From: Chitinophagaceae bacterium IBVUCB1
Lineage (GTDB): Bacteria; Bacteroidota; Bacteroidia; Chitinophagales; Chitinophagaceae
Reading direction: 5' to 3'
Length of the DNA: 64,000 nucleotides
Assembly (NCBI GenBank): GCA_002127285.1
Contig: NFUW01000002.1
Location: 1,275,630 to 1,339,629, forward strand
This document shows positions 54,506 through 64,000 of the stretch, in pieces. The notes beneath the pieces were generated by a model. The model searched no databases and had not been told where the DNA came from. It saw only the letters and a program-made list of their open reading frames with translations. Position numbers and translations under genes: made by a program. Each line of letters opens with the position of its first letter. Position 1 is the stretch's first letter.

Positions 54506-56344
54506 ATGTGCGGCATCGTTGGATATATCGGCTCTAAAGAAGCATTTCCCATATTATTGAAAGGGCTAAAAAGGCTGGAATACAGAGGTTACGACAGTGC
54601 AGGTATAGCACTGTTGAATGGCGACCTGACTGTTTATAAAAAAGCGGGTAAGGTTAGCGAACTGGAAAAAGTAACGGACGGCGAAAAGCTGACCGCCAAC
54701 ATAGGTATAGGACATACTCGTTGGGCTACACACGGAGAACCTAACGACCGCAATGCCCACCCGCATCTTTCTCAATCTGGCAATCTGGCCATCATCCACA
54801 ATGGTATTATTGAAAACTATGCAGCCATTAAGGAAGAACTGACGAAACGTGGCTATGCTTTCCATTCAGACACCGATACTGAAGTATTGGTAAACCTGAT
54901 AGAAGAAGTATGGAAACAAGATAAAAGCACATTGGAAGACGCCGTGCGCGTAGCACTGAACGAAGTAGTTGGTGCGTATGCCATCGTGGTGATAGACAAA
55001 AATAACCCCAACCAACTGATAGCTGCACGCAAAGGCAGCCCGTTGGTTATAGGTATTGGTGATGATGAATTTTACATTGCTTCAGATGCTTCGCCAATTA
55101 TAGAATATACAAAAAATGTGGTGTATCTGGATGACCAGGAATATGCCGTAATTAATAGGGATGGTGGCTTTACCGTAAAGACACTGGGCAATGTACAGAA
55201 ATCACCAGCCATCAAAACATTAGAATTAAGTCTTGAAGCGATAGAGAAAGGCGGGTTTGATCACTTCATGCTCAAGGAAATATATGAGCAACCTAAAGCC
55301 ATAGCTGATAGCCTTCGTGGCCGTATGAATGCACAGCAGGGTTGGATAAAACTTGGCGGGCTTAGTGAATACATCAAACGCATAGACAATGCTGAACGCT
55401 TTTTAATAACTGCTTGTGGTACATCTTGGCACAGTGGCCTGATTGGGGAATACCTGATAGAAGACTTGGCACGTGTACCCGTAGAGGTAGAATACGCGTC
55501 AGAGTTTCGCTACCGCAACCCAGTGATATATGAAAAAGATGTAGTAATAGCCATATCTCAATCGGGAGAAACAGCAGACACCCTTGCCGCTATAGAGTTG
55601 GCAAAAGAAAGGCAAGCACTTATCTACGGCATCTGCAATGTGATAGGTTCATCTATTGCCCGTACATCTCATGCAGGCTCTTACACACACGCTGGCCCAG
55701 AGATTGGGGTGGCATCTACCAAAGCATTCTCTACACAAATATGTATGCTGACCCTGATTGCATTGCAAATAGCGCAGCAAAAAGGCACTATTGCCACATC
55801 AAAGCTGCGAGAGATACTATACGAACTGGAAAACATACCTAAGAAAATAGAAGAAACGCTGAAACTGGACGCACAAATTAAAGAGTTGGCAGCTATCTAT
55901 AAAGATGCGAGCAATTTCTTGTATCTGGGTCGTGGTTACAATTTCCCTGTAGCTTTGGAAGGTGCATTGAAGTTGAAAGAAATATCGTACATACATGCCG
56001 AGGGCTACCCTGCTGCCGAAATGAAGCATGGCCCGATAGCACTTATAGATGAAGAAATGCCAGTGGTATTCCTTGCTACCAACCAAAGTGCATACGAGAA
56101 AATCGTATCGAACGTGCAGGAAGTAAAAGCGAGGAAAGGAAAGATAATAGCGGTAGTAAACAAAGGCGATACCCACATCCGTGCATTGGCAGACCACATA
56201 ATAGAAGTGCCCGAAACGGAAGAAATACTATCGCCACTGGTGAGTATAGTACCGCTGCAACTGCTGGCTTATCATATTGCTATACTGCGTGGTTGTAATG
56301 TAGACCAGCCAAGAAACCTTGCCAAATCGGTAACGGTAGAGTAA
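54506..56344 (+). CDS. glmS: Glucosamine-fructose-6-phosphate aminotransferase
   Basis: A 612-residue GlmS that makes glucosamine-6-phosphate from fructose-6-phosphate and glutamine for cell-wall synthesis. MCGIVGYIG places the nucleophile Cys2 at the N-terminus. IGHTRWATHGEPNDRNAHPH belongs to the glutaminase domain. Two SIS domains follow, with ITACGTSWHSGLIGEYLIED, SQSGETADTLAAIELAK and YLGRGYNFPVALEGALKLKE, ending in the typical NLAKSVTVE. No ribozyme or riboswitch can be seen in the 26-bp gap upstream. Confidence 0.97.
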   Translation: MCGIVGYIGSKEAFPILLKGLKRLEYRGYDSAGIALLNGDLTVYKKAGKVSELEKVTDGEKLTANIGIGHTRWATHGEPNDRNAHPHLSQSGNLAIIHNGIIENYAAIKEELTKRGYAFHSDTDTEVLVNLIEEVWKQDKSTLEDAVRVALNEVVGAYAIVVIDKNNPNQLIAARKGSPLVIGIGDDEFYIASDASPIIEYTKNVVYLDDQEYAVINRDGGFTVKTLGNVQKSPAIKTLELSLEAIEKGGFDHFMLKEIYEQPKAIADSLRGRMNAQQGWIKLGGLSEYIKRIDNAERFLITACGTSWHSGLIGEYLIEDLARVPVEVEYASEFRYRNPVIYEKDVVIAISQSGETADTLAAIELAKERQALIYGICNVIGSSIARTSHAGSYTHAGPEIGVASTKAFSTQICMLTLIALQIAQQKGTIATSKLREILYELENIPKKIEETLKLDAQIKELAAIYKDASNFLYLGRGYNFPVALEGALKLKEISYIHAEGYPAAEMKHGPIALIDEEMPVVFLATNQSAYEKIVSNVQEVKARKGKIIAVVNKGDTHIRALADHIIEVPETEEILSPLVSIVPLQLLAYHIAILRGCNVDQPRNLAKSVTVE

Positions 56345-56419
56345 TAATAGCCCCCAGAAACGCCATTTTTAAGTATATTGCGAACCATTATTTAAAAAAC
56401 ATAAATAGTATATAACAAA

Positions 56420-57673
56420 ATGCCTTATTTATTTACATCAGAGTCTGTATCGGAAGGACACCCCGACAAAGTAGCAGACCAGATATCAGATGCATTGGTT
56501 GACAATTTTCTGGCTTGGGATGCCAATTCTAAAATAGCTTGCGAAACATTGGTTACTACCGGACAAGTAGTACTGGCAGGCGAGGTGAAGTGCAATACAT
56601 ACATTGACGCGCAAAGCATAGCACGTGACGTAATTACAAAAATAGGCTACACCAAGAGTGAGTATATGTTTGAAGCCAACTCTTGCGGTGTACTGTCTGC
56701 TATACACGAGCAGTCTCCCGACATCAACCAAGGTGTAGATAAAAAGAAAAAAGAAGACCAAGGCGCCGGCGACCAGGGTATGATGTTTGGCTATGCAACC
56801 AACGAAACGGCTAACTATATGCCACTGGCACTGGACATGGCACATGCGCTGCTGCGCGAATTGTCTGCCATCCGCCGCGAGGGTAAGCAAATGAAATACC
56901 TGCGCCCCGATGCTAAGAGCCAGGTAACACTTGAATACAGCGATGACAACAAACCGGTACGTATAGACACCATCGTTATCTCTACACAGCACGATGACTT
57001 TGCGGATGAAAAGAAAATGCAGGAAACTATCAAGAAAGATGTGCTGAACATACTGATACCGCGCGTAATGAAAATGTACCCGCAGTACAAATCATTGTTC
57101 AACAATAAAATAAATTACCACATCAATCCAACGGGTAAATTCGTAATTGGTGGTCCGCACGGTGATACCGGCTTAACAGGCCGTAAAATCATCGTAGATA
57201 CGTACGGTGGTAAGGGTGCGCACGGTGGTGGTGCATTTAGTGGTAAAGACCCGAGCAAGGTAGATCGTTCTGCTGCTTATGCTACACGCCATATTGCTAA
57301 AAACTTAGTGGCGGCAGGTGTTTGTAACGAGGTGTTGGTACAGGTTTCATATGCTATTGGTGTTGCTAAGCCAATGGGTATTTATGTAAATACGTATGGT
57401 ACTGCTAAAGTGAACCTGAACGATGGTGCAATAGCCAAGATAGTAGAAGAAGTATTTGATATGCGCCCTTACTTTATAGAGCAACGCCTGAAACTGCGCC
57501 AGCCTATGTATAGCGAGTGTGCCGCATACGGACACATGGGCCGCGAACCACAGGTGGTCAACAAAACTTTCAAATCTGCTGATGGAAAGACTAAACAAGT
57601 GAAAGTAGAACTCTTTACTTGGGAGAAACTGGACTATGTAGCGAAGGTGAAGAAAGCGTTTAAGCTGAAATAA
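56420..57673 (+). CDS. metK: S-adenosylmethionine synthetase
   Basis: A 417-residue MetK producing S-adenosylmethionine from methionine and ATP. Signatures in order: [20 protein letters not shown] (methionine/ATP site), [36 protein letters not shown] and the P-loop-like [19 protein letters not shown]. No SAM riboswitch fits in the 75-bp gap after glmS. A hairpin terminator follows. Confidence 0.97.
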   Translation: MPYLFTSESVSEGHPDKVADQISDALVDNFLAWDANSKIACETLVTTGQVVLAGEVKCNTYIDAQSIARDVITKIGYTKSEYMFEANSCGVLSAIHEQSPDINQGVDKKKKEDQGAGDQGMMFGYATNETANYMPLALDMAHALLRELSAIRREGKQMKYLRPDAKSQVTLEYSDDNKPVRIDTIVISTQHDDFADEKKMQETIKKDVLNILIPRVMKMYPQYKSLFNNKINYHINPTGKFVIGGPHGDTGLTGRKIIVDTYGGKGAHGGGAFSGKDPSKVDRSAAYATRHIAKNLVAAGVCNEVLVQVSYAIGVAKPMGIYVNTYGTAKVNLNDGAIAKIVEEVFDMRPYFIEQRLKLRQPMYSECAAYGHMGREPQVVNKTFKSADGKTKQVKVELFTWEKLDYVAKVKKAFKLK

Positions 57674-57695
57674 ATTGAATTAACTAATAATAATG

Positions 57696-57723
57696 AACGG
57701 GCTCTTTAAAGAGCCCGTTTTAT
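57696..57723. terminator. Terminator between metK and the GEVED gene
   Basis: AACGGGCTCTTT and AAAGAGCCCGTT form a perfect 12-bp palindromic hairpin followed by TTATTT. It lies between two convergent genes and can serve both. Confidence 0.85.
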
Positions 57724-57735
57724 TTATGTGCTTAT

Positions 57736-59196
57736 TTACTCTTTTACCCATTTCAGTACAGTATGGTTTTGTCCGTCGCAATATTTCAACAGATATACCC
57801 CTGATTGTAATGTACTGATGTCTATAGTTATGTTAGGTGCATTTGCTACATATTCTTTCAACAGTTTACCTGCCATATCTGTAATCTGTATCCTATTCTT
57901 GTCTGATACGGGCTTGTTAATGCTTATTGTCAATCTATCCTTTACAGGGTTGGGATATACTTGTATCAGTTCGTTGTGCTGAGCGATAGGCTCTATACCT
58001 GTAGGTGGCTGGGTTAGGAAGGGTGTCATGGTCCATGCAGATAGTGGCGTGGGCGAACAGTGCGCGCGCACAAAAAAGTATAGCTGCGTACCTGGTGCCA
58101 ACCCTTGCAGAGCGATGCGATTGGTATTAATCACGTTTCCCGATGATGGTGTATTGGTATCTGTACGCACGGCATATTCGTACTGCACATAGCTTGGTAC
58201 AAACATCCACGATGCGGTAGCGGTGGTACTCTTAACATCCGTCAGCACACCAACTGGCGAATGGCAGCATGGCGGTGCGTCAAAATAATCCATCTTCCAG
58301 GGCGAGTATCGCCAGCCTATCTGCGGGCCGGTAGTGTCGCACACGCTGCGCACATATACATAGTGGCGTTTGCCGCACTGCACGGGTATGCCTGCATGTG
58401 GCAGGTTCACTACCGTATCACTCGTCAGGTAATTACCTGTACCCGGGTCGGGTATTACAGGCGTATTCGTTATCTGATATTCATATATGCGGGCATTATG
58501 CCGTTTGTTCCATTTAATGGTAGCGCTGTTAGCCGTCAGGTTTTGGTATTTTACATTTTGCGGTTCGGTGCATGGGTTCACTACATAGAAGTCGTAATCT
58601 TCTACCTCACCAAATGCAAAGTCTGATGCTGCGCATGGGTCTATACCCGTTGCTATATTGGGTGGTACATAGGGTGCTGCCGTACTGTTGCGTGTGCCTG
58701 CACGTATGCGCATACGGGTAGTACCATCTTCAGCATTCAGCGGTATGGGTAAAGTGGCCGTGTAATTGCCATATGTATAGCCACTATTGGGCGATACTAT
58801 CATGCGTTCGCCCGTCATGGCAATGGGGTTGTATGTATTGTTATCAAATACACCGTCTTGATTCCAATCTACCCATACTACTATTCGATACGGATATTGA
58901 GTTGGGTTGGTAGCTGCAGGCTGCTCTGTTTGAATGTTGATAATGATTTGGGTACCTGCCTGTGCAATAATGCGATTACCTGCACCTGTGTAATACACAT
59001 AGCCTGCGCAACTGTTGTTAGCATTGCTGATGTTTGTTGCCGCACCTGTGGTAGCTACGCTGTTGATGCGGGCTGTAATTGGCGATGCACCGCAAGGAGC
59101 TAATGCACCTGCTACAGGTACGCAATATTGAGACATTGCTATACCGGAATACATGATACATAGACATAAAGCAGGGAGTGCAGATTTCAGCTTCAT
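57736..59196 (-). CDS. Secreted GEVED-domain protein with T9SS sorting signal
   Basis: A 486-residue secreted protein. After the signal peptide (MKLKSALPALCLCIMYSGIA) comes a GEVED domain with YRIVVWVDWNQDGVFDNNTY, GTTRMRIRAGTRNS and FGEVEDYDFYVV. Two fibronectin III-like modules follow (AYEYQ-type strands, NGTATASWMFVP-like; YFFVRAHCSPTPLSAWTM). The C-terminal T9SS type A domain reads IQVYPNPVKDRLTISINKPV and ITIDISTLQSGVYLLKYCDG. It should be exported through the type IX system and attached to the cell surface. It is a tandem paralogue of the next leftward gene (59305-60771). Confidence 0.9.
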   Translation of the reverse strand: MKLKSALPALCLCIMYSGIAMSQYCVPVAGALAPCGASPITARINSVATTGAATNISNANNSCAGYVYYTGAGNRIIAQAGTQIIINIQTEQPAATNPTQYPYRIVVWVDWNQDGVFDNNTYNPIAMTGERMIVSPNSGYTYGNYTATLPIPLNAEDGTTRMRIRAGTRNSTAAPYVPPNIATGIDPCAASDFAFGEVEDYDFYVVNPCTEPQNVKYQNLTANSATIKWNKRHNARIYEYQITNTPVIPDPGTGNYLTSDTVVNLPHAGIPVQCGKRHYVYVRSVCDTTGPQIGWRYSPWKMDYFDAPPCCHSPVGVLTDVKSTTATASWMFVPSYVQYEYAVRTDTNTPSSGNVINTNRIALQGLAPGTQLYFFVRAHCSPTPLSAWTMTPFLTQPPTGIEPIAQHNELIQVYPNPVKDRLTISINKPVSDKNRIQITDMAGKLLKEYVANAPNITIDISTLQSGVYLLKYCDGQNHTVLKWVKE

Positions 59197-59251
59197 AAAA
59201 TGGCACGAACGGCTTAATATAAATATAGGCAGTTTTGTATTAATAAGGCAT

Positions 59252-59284
59252 TAAAAAAGGGATACAATCCGTATCCCTTTTTTC
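59252..59284. terminator. Terminator between the two GEVED paralogues
   Basis: AAAAAAGGGATAC and GTATCCCTTTTTT form a long stem around AATCC. It lies 21 bp beyond the stop of the gene at 59305 on the leftward strand. Confidence 0.85.
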
Positions 59285-59304
59285 AGCATAAACAGATTAT
59301 CTGT

Positions 59305-60771
59305 TTATTCTTTATTCACTTTTATCACATCATTATTCTTGTCATCGCGGTAGCGGATGAGGTAGATGCCTGTTGGCTTACCTGTCATATCCACTTCCTG
59401 CATATCGTTTTCCATTTTGGTACGCATTATCACTTTACCTGTTACGTCTGCTATTTCTACCATTCCATTGCCGGCACGTGTACCTGCTACTACGGCTATG
59501 GTTACTTTATCCTTCACCGGATTGGGGAATGCTAATACGCTGAAGCCCTTGGTATTGCTAACCGTACCGATGCCCGTAGTAGGTTGTGTAAGGAAAGAAT
59601 CAAGCCCCCATTCAGACAGTGGTGTTGGCGAGCAATGCGCACGCAGGAAGAAGTATAATTGCTTAGATGGTGCAAGCCCCTGCAACAATACACTTGTTTG
59701 TGTAGTGATGGTACCTGCCTGTGGCGTAAGTGTATCTATACGGATGGCGTACTCGTAGCGCTGCACACTTGGCACAGGATTCCAAGATGCTACTGCTGTA
59801 GTGCTGGTAATAAAGCTAAAGCTTGATACCGGTGTATAACAGCATGGTGGTGTAACAAATGAGTCCATCCTCCACGGAGAGTACTCCCAATTTACCTGCG
59901 ACTTACCTTCTGTATCGCAAATGCTACGCACCCAATAATAATATTTCGTGTCGCAATTGAGCGATGTGATATTAGAATCGGGCAATGGTACGCTGGTATT
60001 GGTAGTAAAGTAGTAGCCAAAGCTGGTAGGCGGTGTATTGCTGGTACTTACCCAATATTCATAAAACTCGGCCACTAAACGCTTGTCCCAATTGATGGTA
60101 GCAGACTTGTATGTAAGGTTGCTAACAGGCTTGGGGGCCGGTGCAGTACATGGGTTGATAACTACAAAGTCGTAATCCTCCACCTCTCCATGCAGGAAAG
60201 AAGAGAAATCGCAAGGATCATAGTTTACGGGCGGCGTAATGGGGCTAAAGCCATTGCGCACACCTGCCCTTACACGCATACGCGTAAGACCGTTTTTAGC
60301 ACCCAGAGGCACCGTCATAGTAAATGTATGTGTACCCGATACAAATGTAGTGAGCGGTGATACAGACATCACTTCTCCTGCAGGGTTTGTCAGTGCGTTA
60401 TATATCGTATTATTGAAAGTGTCATTTCGATTCCAATCTACCCATACCACGACACGATAAGGAAAACTACTACCTAATGAAGGTACTGCCACATTCATAG
60501 TAACATTTGAGCCTGCATTTTGTGTAACTGTATTACCCGGTCCACCGTATACTGTATATCCAGTACAGGCATTGTTCACATTGTTGATGTTTGTAATGCC
60601 GGCAGATGTTGTTACAGAATTGATACGGGCAGTTAAAGAATAGCCATTACCACAGTTAGATAATGCTCCCGCAGATGGTGTGCAATACTGTGCGTTGGCA
60701 CCAACTGTAGTTAAAAGGCAAGCCGCAGCCAGTAAGCCTTTTTTCAGTTTCGGGTAAAGATTTATGTACAT
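59305..60771 (-). CDS. Secreted GEVED-domain protein with T9SS sorting signal (paralogue)
   Basis: A 488-residue protein with the same layout as its neighbour: signal peptide (LKKGLLAAACLLTTVGANAQ), GEVED domain (YRVVVWVDWNRNDTFNNTIY; GLTRMRVRAGVRNG; HGEVEDYDFVVI), fibronectin III-like modules (YFFLRAHCSPTPLSEWGL) and a T9SS domain (SVLAFPNPVKDKVTIAVVAG; DMTGKPTGIYLIRYRDDK). The two are about equally long and share most motif blocks, so they arose by tandem duplication, but each has its own terminator and leader. Function: probable surface adhesin or binding protein. Confidence 0.9.
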   Translation of the reverse strand: MYINLYPKLKKGLLAAACLLTTVGANAQYCTPSAGALSNCGNGYSLTARINSVTTSAGITNINNVNNACTGYTVYGGPGNTVTQNAGSNVTMNVAVPSLGSSFPYRVVVWVDWNRNDTFNNTIYNALTNPAGEVMSVSPLTTFVSGTHTFTMTVPLGAKNGLTRMRVRAGVRNGFSPITPPVNYDPCDFSSFLHGEVEDYDFVVINPCTAPAPKPVSNLTYKSATINWDKRLVAEFYEYWVSTSNTPPTSFGYYFTTNTSVPLPDSNITSLNCDTKYYYWVRSICDTEGKSQVNWEYSPWRMDSFVTPPCCYTPVSSFSFITSTTAVASWNPVPSVQRYEYAIRIDTLTPQAGTITTQTSVLLQGLAPSKQLYFFLRAHCSPTPLSEWGLDSFLTQPTTGIGTVSNTKGFSVLAFPNPVKDKVTIAVVAGTRAGNGMVEIADVTGKVIMRTKMENDMQEVDMTGKPTGIYLIRYRDDKNNDVIKVNKE

Positions 60772-60946
60772 GATTCCTGTTTTGTACTTTTTATTATCGT
60801 TAACAATTTACACCAATAGCAATAATAACTATAATTGCGCATATTTCAAAGCAGCAGGGCAGTTATTCCGCTTGGTTTTGTATATGAAGACGCTACCTAT
60901 GGCAGATATGTTAGTAAGAGGCTGAATTTTTTCATGATTTTAATAG

Positions 60947-60980
60947 AAAACAGGCTGCAAATATAGGTGCAGCCTGTTTT
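60947..60980. terminator. Terminator behind the M13 peptidase
   Basis: AAAACAGGCTGCA and TGCAGCCTGTTTT are exact inverses (13-bp stem, 8-nt loop) with T runs on both strands. It lies 25 bp beyond the peptidase stop. The rest of 60772-61005 shows no gene. Confidence 0.85.
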
Positions 60981-61005
60981 TTATTAACTGTATATTAATC
61001 TGCAT

Positions 61006-63042
61006 CTACCACAGCTTTACCCGCAGGCTGTCTGCCAGATACATTTTGTTGCCTGGCTTTACATTGAATGCTTCGTAAAACTCAGGTACGTTGGGCATCG
61101 GGCCGTTTACACGTTGCTTGGCGGGCGAGTGTACGTCCGTCAGCAGGCGGCTTGCCAGTTCTTCTTTGCGTGTATGGTACATCCAGCCCAGCGCATAGCC
61201 CATAAAATAGCGTTGTAGCGGGGTGAGGCCATTTATCTTTTCGCCTTTCTTATAAGTTTCAGTTTGCTTAAAGGCATCAAGCCCTATGAGTATGCCGCCA
61301 AGGTCTGCAAGGTTCTCGCCCAGTGTAGCACGCCCGTTGATGCGCATAGTATCTACAGGCATCATGTTATTAAACTGCTGCACCAGCAATTCGGCACGTT
61401 TTGCAAACTGCTCTTCGTCTGCCTTGCTCCACCAGTTTTTCAGGTTGCCTTTGTCGTCAAACTTACGGCCCTCGTCGTCGAAGCCGTGCGTTATTTCGTG
61501 CCCTATGGTAGATGCACCTGCATAGCCATATACCAGCGCATCGTCCAGTTCTTCATCGCGATAACCCGGCACTGTAAAGATGCCAGCAGGCAGCACTATC
61601 TCGTTGTTCGACGGGTTGTAGTACGCATTATATGTTTGCGGTGTCATTTCCCACTCTGTACGGTCTACGGGTTTGCCCAGTTTCTTCATGTAGTAATCGT
61701 TCCACCATTTGTTGGCTGCCATCACATTCAGCACATAAGGCTGGCGGCTTATCTTCAGAGAAGAGAAGTCTTTCCACTTATCGGGGTAGCCTACTTTTTT
61801 GGTAATGGTAGCCAGTTTTGCCAGTGCTTTTTGTTTGGTGCTATCGGTCATCCAGCTTAGTTTTTGTATGCGTGCTTTGTAGGCATCGCGCACATTTTCT
61901 ACCATATCCTCATAGCGCTTCTTGGCTTTTTCGTTAAAATATTCTTTAGCAAATAACTGCCCCAATGCCTCGCCCATAGCACCTTCTTCGGCAGCTAATG
62001 CACGCTTCCAGCGTGGTTTCTGGGCTTGCGCACCACGTATCTGCTTGCTGTAAAAATCGAAGTTGGCATCTACAAAATTTTTGCTGAGGTACGGAGCCAT
62101 AGAACGCACTAAGTGGAAAGCCATATAGTCTTTCAGGTTCTCCAGTTTTTCGGTAGCTATTACTTTGTCCAGTTCTTTGTAAAACTCGGGTTGCCCTACT
62201 ATCACGCTGTCTATGCCCTTTACACCCATTTGTGCCAATGCACCTACCCAATCAATGGTGGGCGATATGTTTTTGAGATTGGCTATGGCTATTTTATTAT
62301 AGTTCTTGTAAGGGTCGCGCAGGTCTTCCAGCTTGCGCGATGCCTTTGCCAACCTTGTTTCTATGGCTATGATAGCTGCTGCTTGGGTTTTTGCAGCCGC
62401 CGTATCGTTACCCATCAATGCCAGCATCTTGGCTACATATGCAGGGTATGCGTTGCGTATCTTAGCTGTGCGCTCGTCTGTATTAAAATAGTAATCGCGG
62501 TTGGGTAGCCCCAGCCCACCCTGACTCATGTAGTATGCCATCACCTCGCTGTTCATGGCATCTTGCGATACACCCTCGCCAAAAAACAGACCAATACCGT
62601 TTTCGTGAGCGTAGGCAACATAAGACATCACTGCCTTGGCATCTGCCAGCGCATATATCTTATCCAGTTCAGGCTTCAATGGGTTGATGCCCTCTTTCTC
62701 TATACCTACTGTATCCATAGCGCTGAACCAAAAATCGCCTATCTGCTGGTCTGTACCCGACTTAGCGTTTTTCTTCAATGCTTCCTCATTGATGTGCAGC
62801 AGGCGTTTATACAATTCTTCCTGCACCAAATTGGCAATACCCCAGCCTGTTTCTTCGGCAGGTATAGGGTTGGCTTTTATCCAGCCTCCGTTGGTGTATT
62901 CAAAAAAATCGTCTGCGGGGTTGATGGTGGTATCCATGTTTGCAACAAGTATGTCGCCTTTGGATGCCTGTTGCTGTGTATTGTTTTTACAAGCAGCCAA
63001 TGAAGCCGCTATGGCAAATATGCCAATGAACTTTTTGTTCAT
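61006..63042 (-). CDS. M13-family zinc metallopeptidase (neprilysin/PepO type)
   Basis: A 678-residue peptidase with lipoprotein signal (IFAIAASLAACKNN). The zinc site is STIGHEITHGFDDEGRKFD, with the third ligand Glu in LGENLADLGGILIGLDAF and the substrate-binding NAYYNPSNNEIVLPAG just before. The N-terminal helical domain (FFEYTNGGWIKANPIPAEET) is the usual M13 cap. Family members cut short peptides; as a lipoprotein it should act in the periplasm or at the outer membrane. Length and domain order are standard. It is divergent from the beta-helix gene at the window edge. Confidence 0.95.
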   Translation of the reverse strand: MNKKFIGIFAIAASLAACKNNTQQQASKGDILVANMDTTINPADDFFEYTNGGWIKANPIPAEETGWGIANLVQEELYKRLLHINEEALKKNAKSGTDQQIGDFWFSAMDTVGIEKEGINPLKPELDKIYALADAKAVMSYVAYAHENGIGLFFGEGVSQDAMNSEVMAYYMSQGGLGLPNRDYYFNTDERTAKIRNAYPAYVAKMLALMGNDTAAAKTQAAAIIAIETRLAKASRKLEDLRDPYKNYNKIAIANLKNISPTIDWVGALAQMGVKGIDSVIVGQPEFYKELDKVIATEKLENLKDYMAFHLVRSMAPYLSKNFVDANFDFYSKQIRGAQAQKPRWKRALAAEEGAMGEALGQLFAKEYFNEKAKKRYEDMVENVRDAYKARIQKLSWMTDSTKQKALAKLATITKKVGYPDKWKDFSSLKISRQPYVLNVMAANKWWNDYYMKKLGKPVDRTEWEMTPQTYNAYYNPSNNEIVLPAGIFTVPGYRDEELDDALVYGYAGASTIGHEITHGFDDEGRKFDDKGNLKNWWSKADEEQFAKRAELLVQQFNNMMPVDTMRINGRATLGENLADLGGILIGLDAFKQTETYKKGEKINGLTPLQRYFMGYALGWMYHTRKEELASRLLTDVHSPAKQRVNGPMPNVPEFYEAFNVKPGNKMYLADSLRVKLW

Positions 63043-63167
63043 AAACTATCTGAATTTGAAATGCGAAAGTAGGGTGTTTTTTATCAGCTATACATGAAAT
63101 GTTATTATTCTGGCAATTTATCATTTCAAAAATCTTTATTTTTATGTAAAACCTGAAAATAGTACAT

Positions 63168-64000
63168 ATGCAAAAGGCCATTTTAACCCTGTCGATGCTA
63201 TTATGCATACTAACCAAGAGTTTTGCTGTCAATGTTTGGGGATTAATCAGTACCCATACTACATGGACAAAAGCTAACAGTCCTTATATTATTACCGGAG
63301 ACTTACAGTTAAACCAAAATGTAACACTAACTATAGAGCCTGGTACGGTTGTAAAATGCAAAAATGGCTTTCGTTTTATTATACTTGGAAATTTGATTGC
63401 TAGGGGTACATCTACTGATACTATATTATTTACAAGCTATCAGTTACTTCCTACCGGTCAACAAGGGTGGAGTGGATTAGAGATACAAAATCCTTCTGCC
63501 AATGTTGTTTTCACGTTTGAATATTGCCGTTTTGAAAATGCCTATAACGCTGCTATAGGGACATCGAACAGTATGGTAGTTAGTAATTGCATATTCAAAA
63601 ACAATATTCAATCTATCCGTGCATCGAATAAAACACTACAAGTTTCTGACTGCTTATTTTTCGACAATCAGGATGGGGTATTGTGTGATTCGCACGTACC
63701 AACTCTGATTGAAAAATGTGGTTTTATCAATACTGCTTACCCTGCCAAAGGAGGCCGTGTCAACTTCAGAAATAATAATGTGTTCAATTGTGTAAATGGC
63801 ATTAATGGCTGCGATTCGGTTACAGACAACTTATTTGAATACAGTTCAAACTACGCAATATTCAAATTTCGATATCTGGCGAATAACAAAATATGGCATA
63901 GTAATACTGCAGTATATTATAATGGCGGAACTGCAGAGTACAATACAATAAAATACTGTAACACAGGATTTTTATTGTATGATGCTATAGCAGATAGTTC
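63168..64000 (+). CDS. Partial secreted right-handed beta-helix protein
   Basis: An open frame starts at ATG 63168 and continues past the window edge (277 codons seen). It has a signal peptide (MQKAILTLSMLLCILTKSFA), then NSPYIITGDLQLNQNVTLTI and EPGTVVKCKNGFRFIILGNL, the typical opening of Bacteroidota parallel beta-helix domains. Repeating short strands with conserved Asn and Cys follow (NCIFKNNIQSIRASNKTLQV). The C-terminus lies outside; a T9SS sorting domain would be expected there. No catalytic residues can be assigned. Confidence 0.85.
   Translation, partial: MQKAILTLSMLLCILTKSFAVNVWGLISTHTTWTKANSPYIITGDLQLNQNVTLTIEPGTVVKCKNGFRFIILGNLIARGTSTDTILFTSYQLLPTGQQGWSGLEIQNPSANVVFTFEYCRFENAYNAAIGTSNSMVVSNCIFKNNIQSIRASNKTLQVSDCLFFDNQDGVLCDSHVPTLIEKCGFINTAYPAKGGRVNFRNNNVFNCVNGINGCDSVTDNLFEYSSNYAIFKFRYLANNKIWHSNTAVYYNGGTAEYNTIKYCNTGFLLYDAIADS

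Noticed and set aside
56345-56419. SAM riboswitch before metK
   Set aside because: Only 75 bp separate it from glmS and no conserved fold is visible.

Overview
The window comes from a Bacteroidota bacterium, most likely of the Chitinophagaceae/Sphingobacteria type. The signs are type IX secretion (T9SS) C-terminal sorting domains, GEVED-domain and HYR-repeat surface proteins, a DUF4270 lipoprotein, Bacteroidota promoter -7 elements (TAnnTTTG), no obvious Shine-Dalgarno sequences, and the neighbourhood panC / glycogen-synthase-like gene / DUF4270 / glmS / metK. It falls into three regions: two integrated elements stacked at one tRNA gene (1 to about 32,360), then chromosome (32,361 to 64,000).

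Element 1 (left edge to about 15,133) is the right end of an integrative conjugative element. It holds a TraG/VirD4-like coupling ATPase with a partial membrane protein beside it, an excisionase-like HTH gene, an AT-rich pair of unknown genes, a serine recombinase, a RadC-like MPN protein, and an SOS mutagenesis cassette (SRAP peptidase facing dinB-dnaE2 across a symmetric promoter/operator). A CoiA-like protein and a tyrosine integrase follow. The element ends at a truncated 3' half of a tRNA-Leu(CAA) gene (15,077-15,133). The intact tRNA should lie left of the window.

Element 2 (about 15,134-32,360) is a mobile defence island. From right to left it holds a tyrosine integrase, an excisionase, a DUF3987 ATPase and a VirE-N/PriCT-2 protein, then one leftward gene cluster. 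That cluster reads hsdM, a DNA methyltransferase fused to an AlbA_2/Schlafen domain, a second hsdM, hsdS, ptuA- and ptuB-like genes (Septu-type ATPase and HNH nuclease), hsdR and a RES-domain protein. A 13-bp piece of the tRNA 3' end is repeated at the far end. Both integrases have paired 8-bp arm-like repeats set exactly 11 bp apart.

The chromosomal part holds housekeeping genes (THUMP-type rRNA methyltransferase, pyruvate kinase, panC, glmS, metK), a TPR/LuxR-type regulator, and a two-component operon with a separately encoded membrane protein. It also holds a cobalamin-type radical SAM protein, an M13 peptidase and several secreted T9SS proteins. One large LamG/HYR adhesin gene (37,766-43,233) is a pseudogene with four separate lesions. 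A 35-codon ORF ending in six consecutive cysteines precedes a GNAT gene.

The best candidates for something undescribed are the composite hsd/Septu/methyltransferase-AlbA operon and the poly-cysteine peptide. All homology calls were made by reading motifs; no database search was run.
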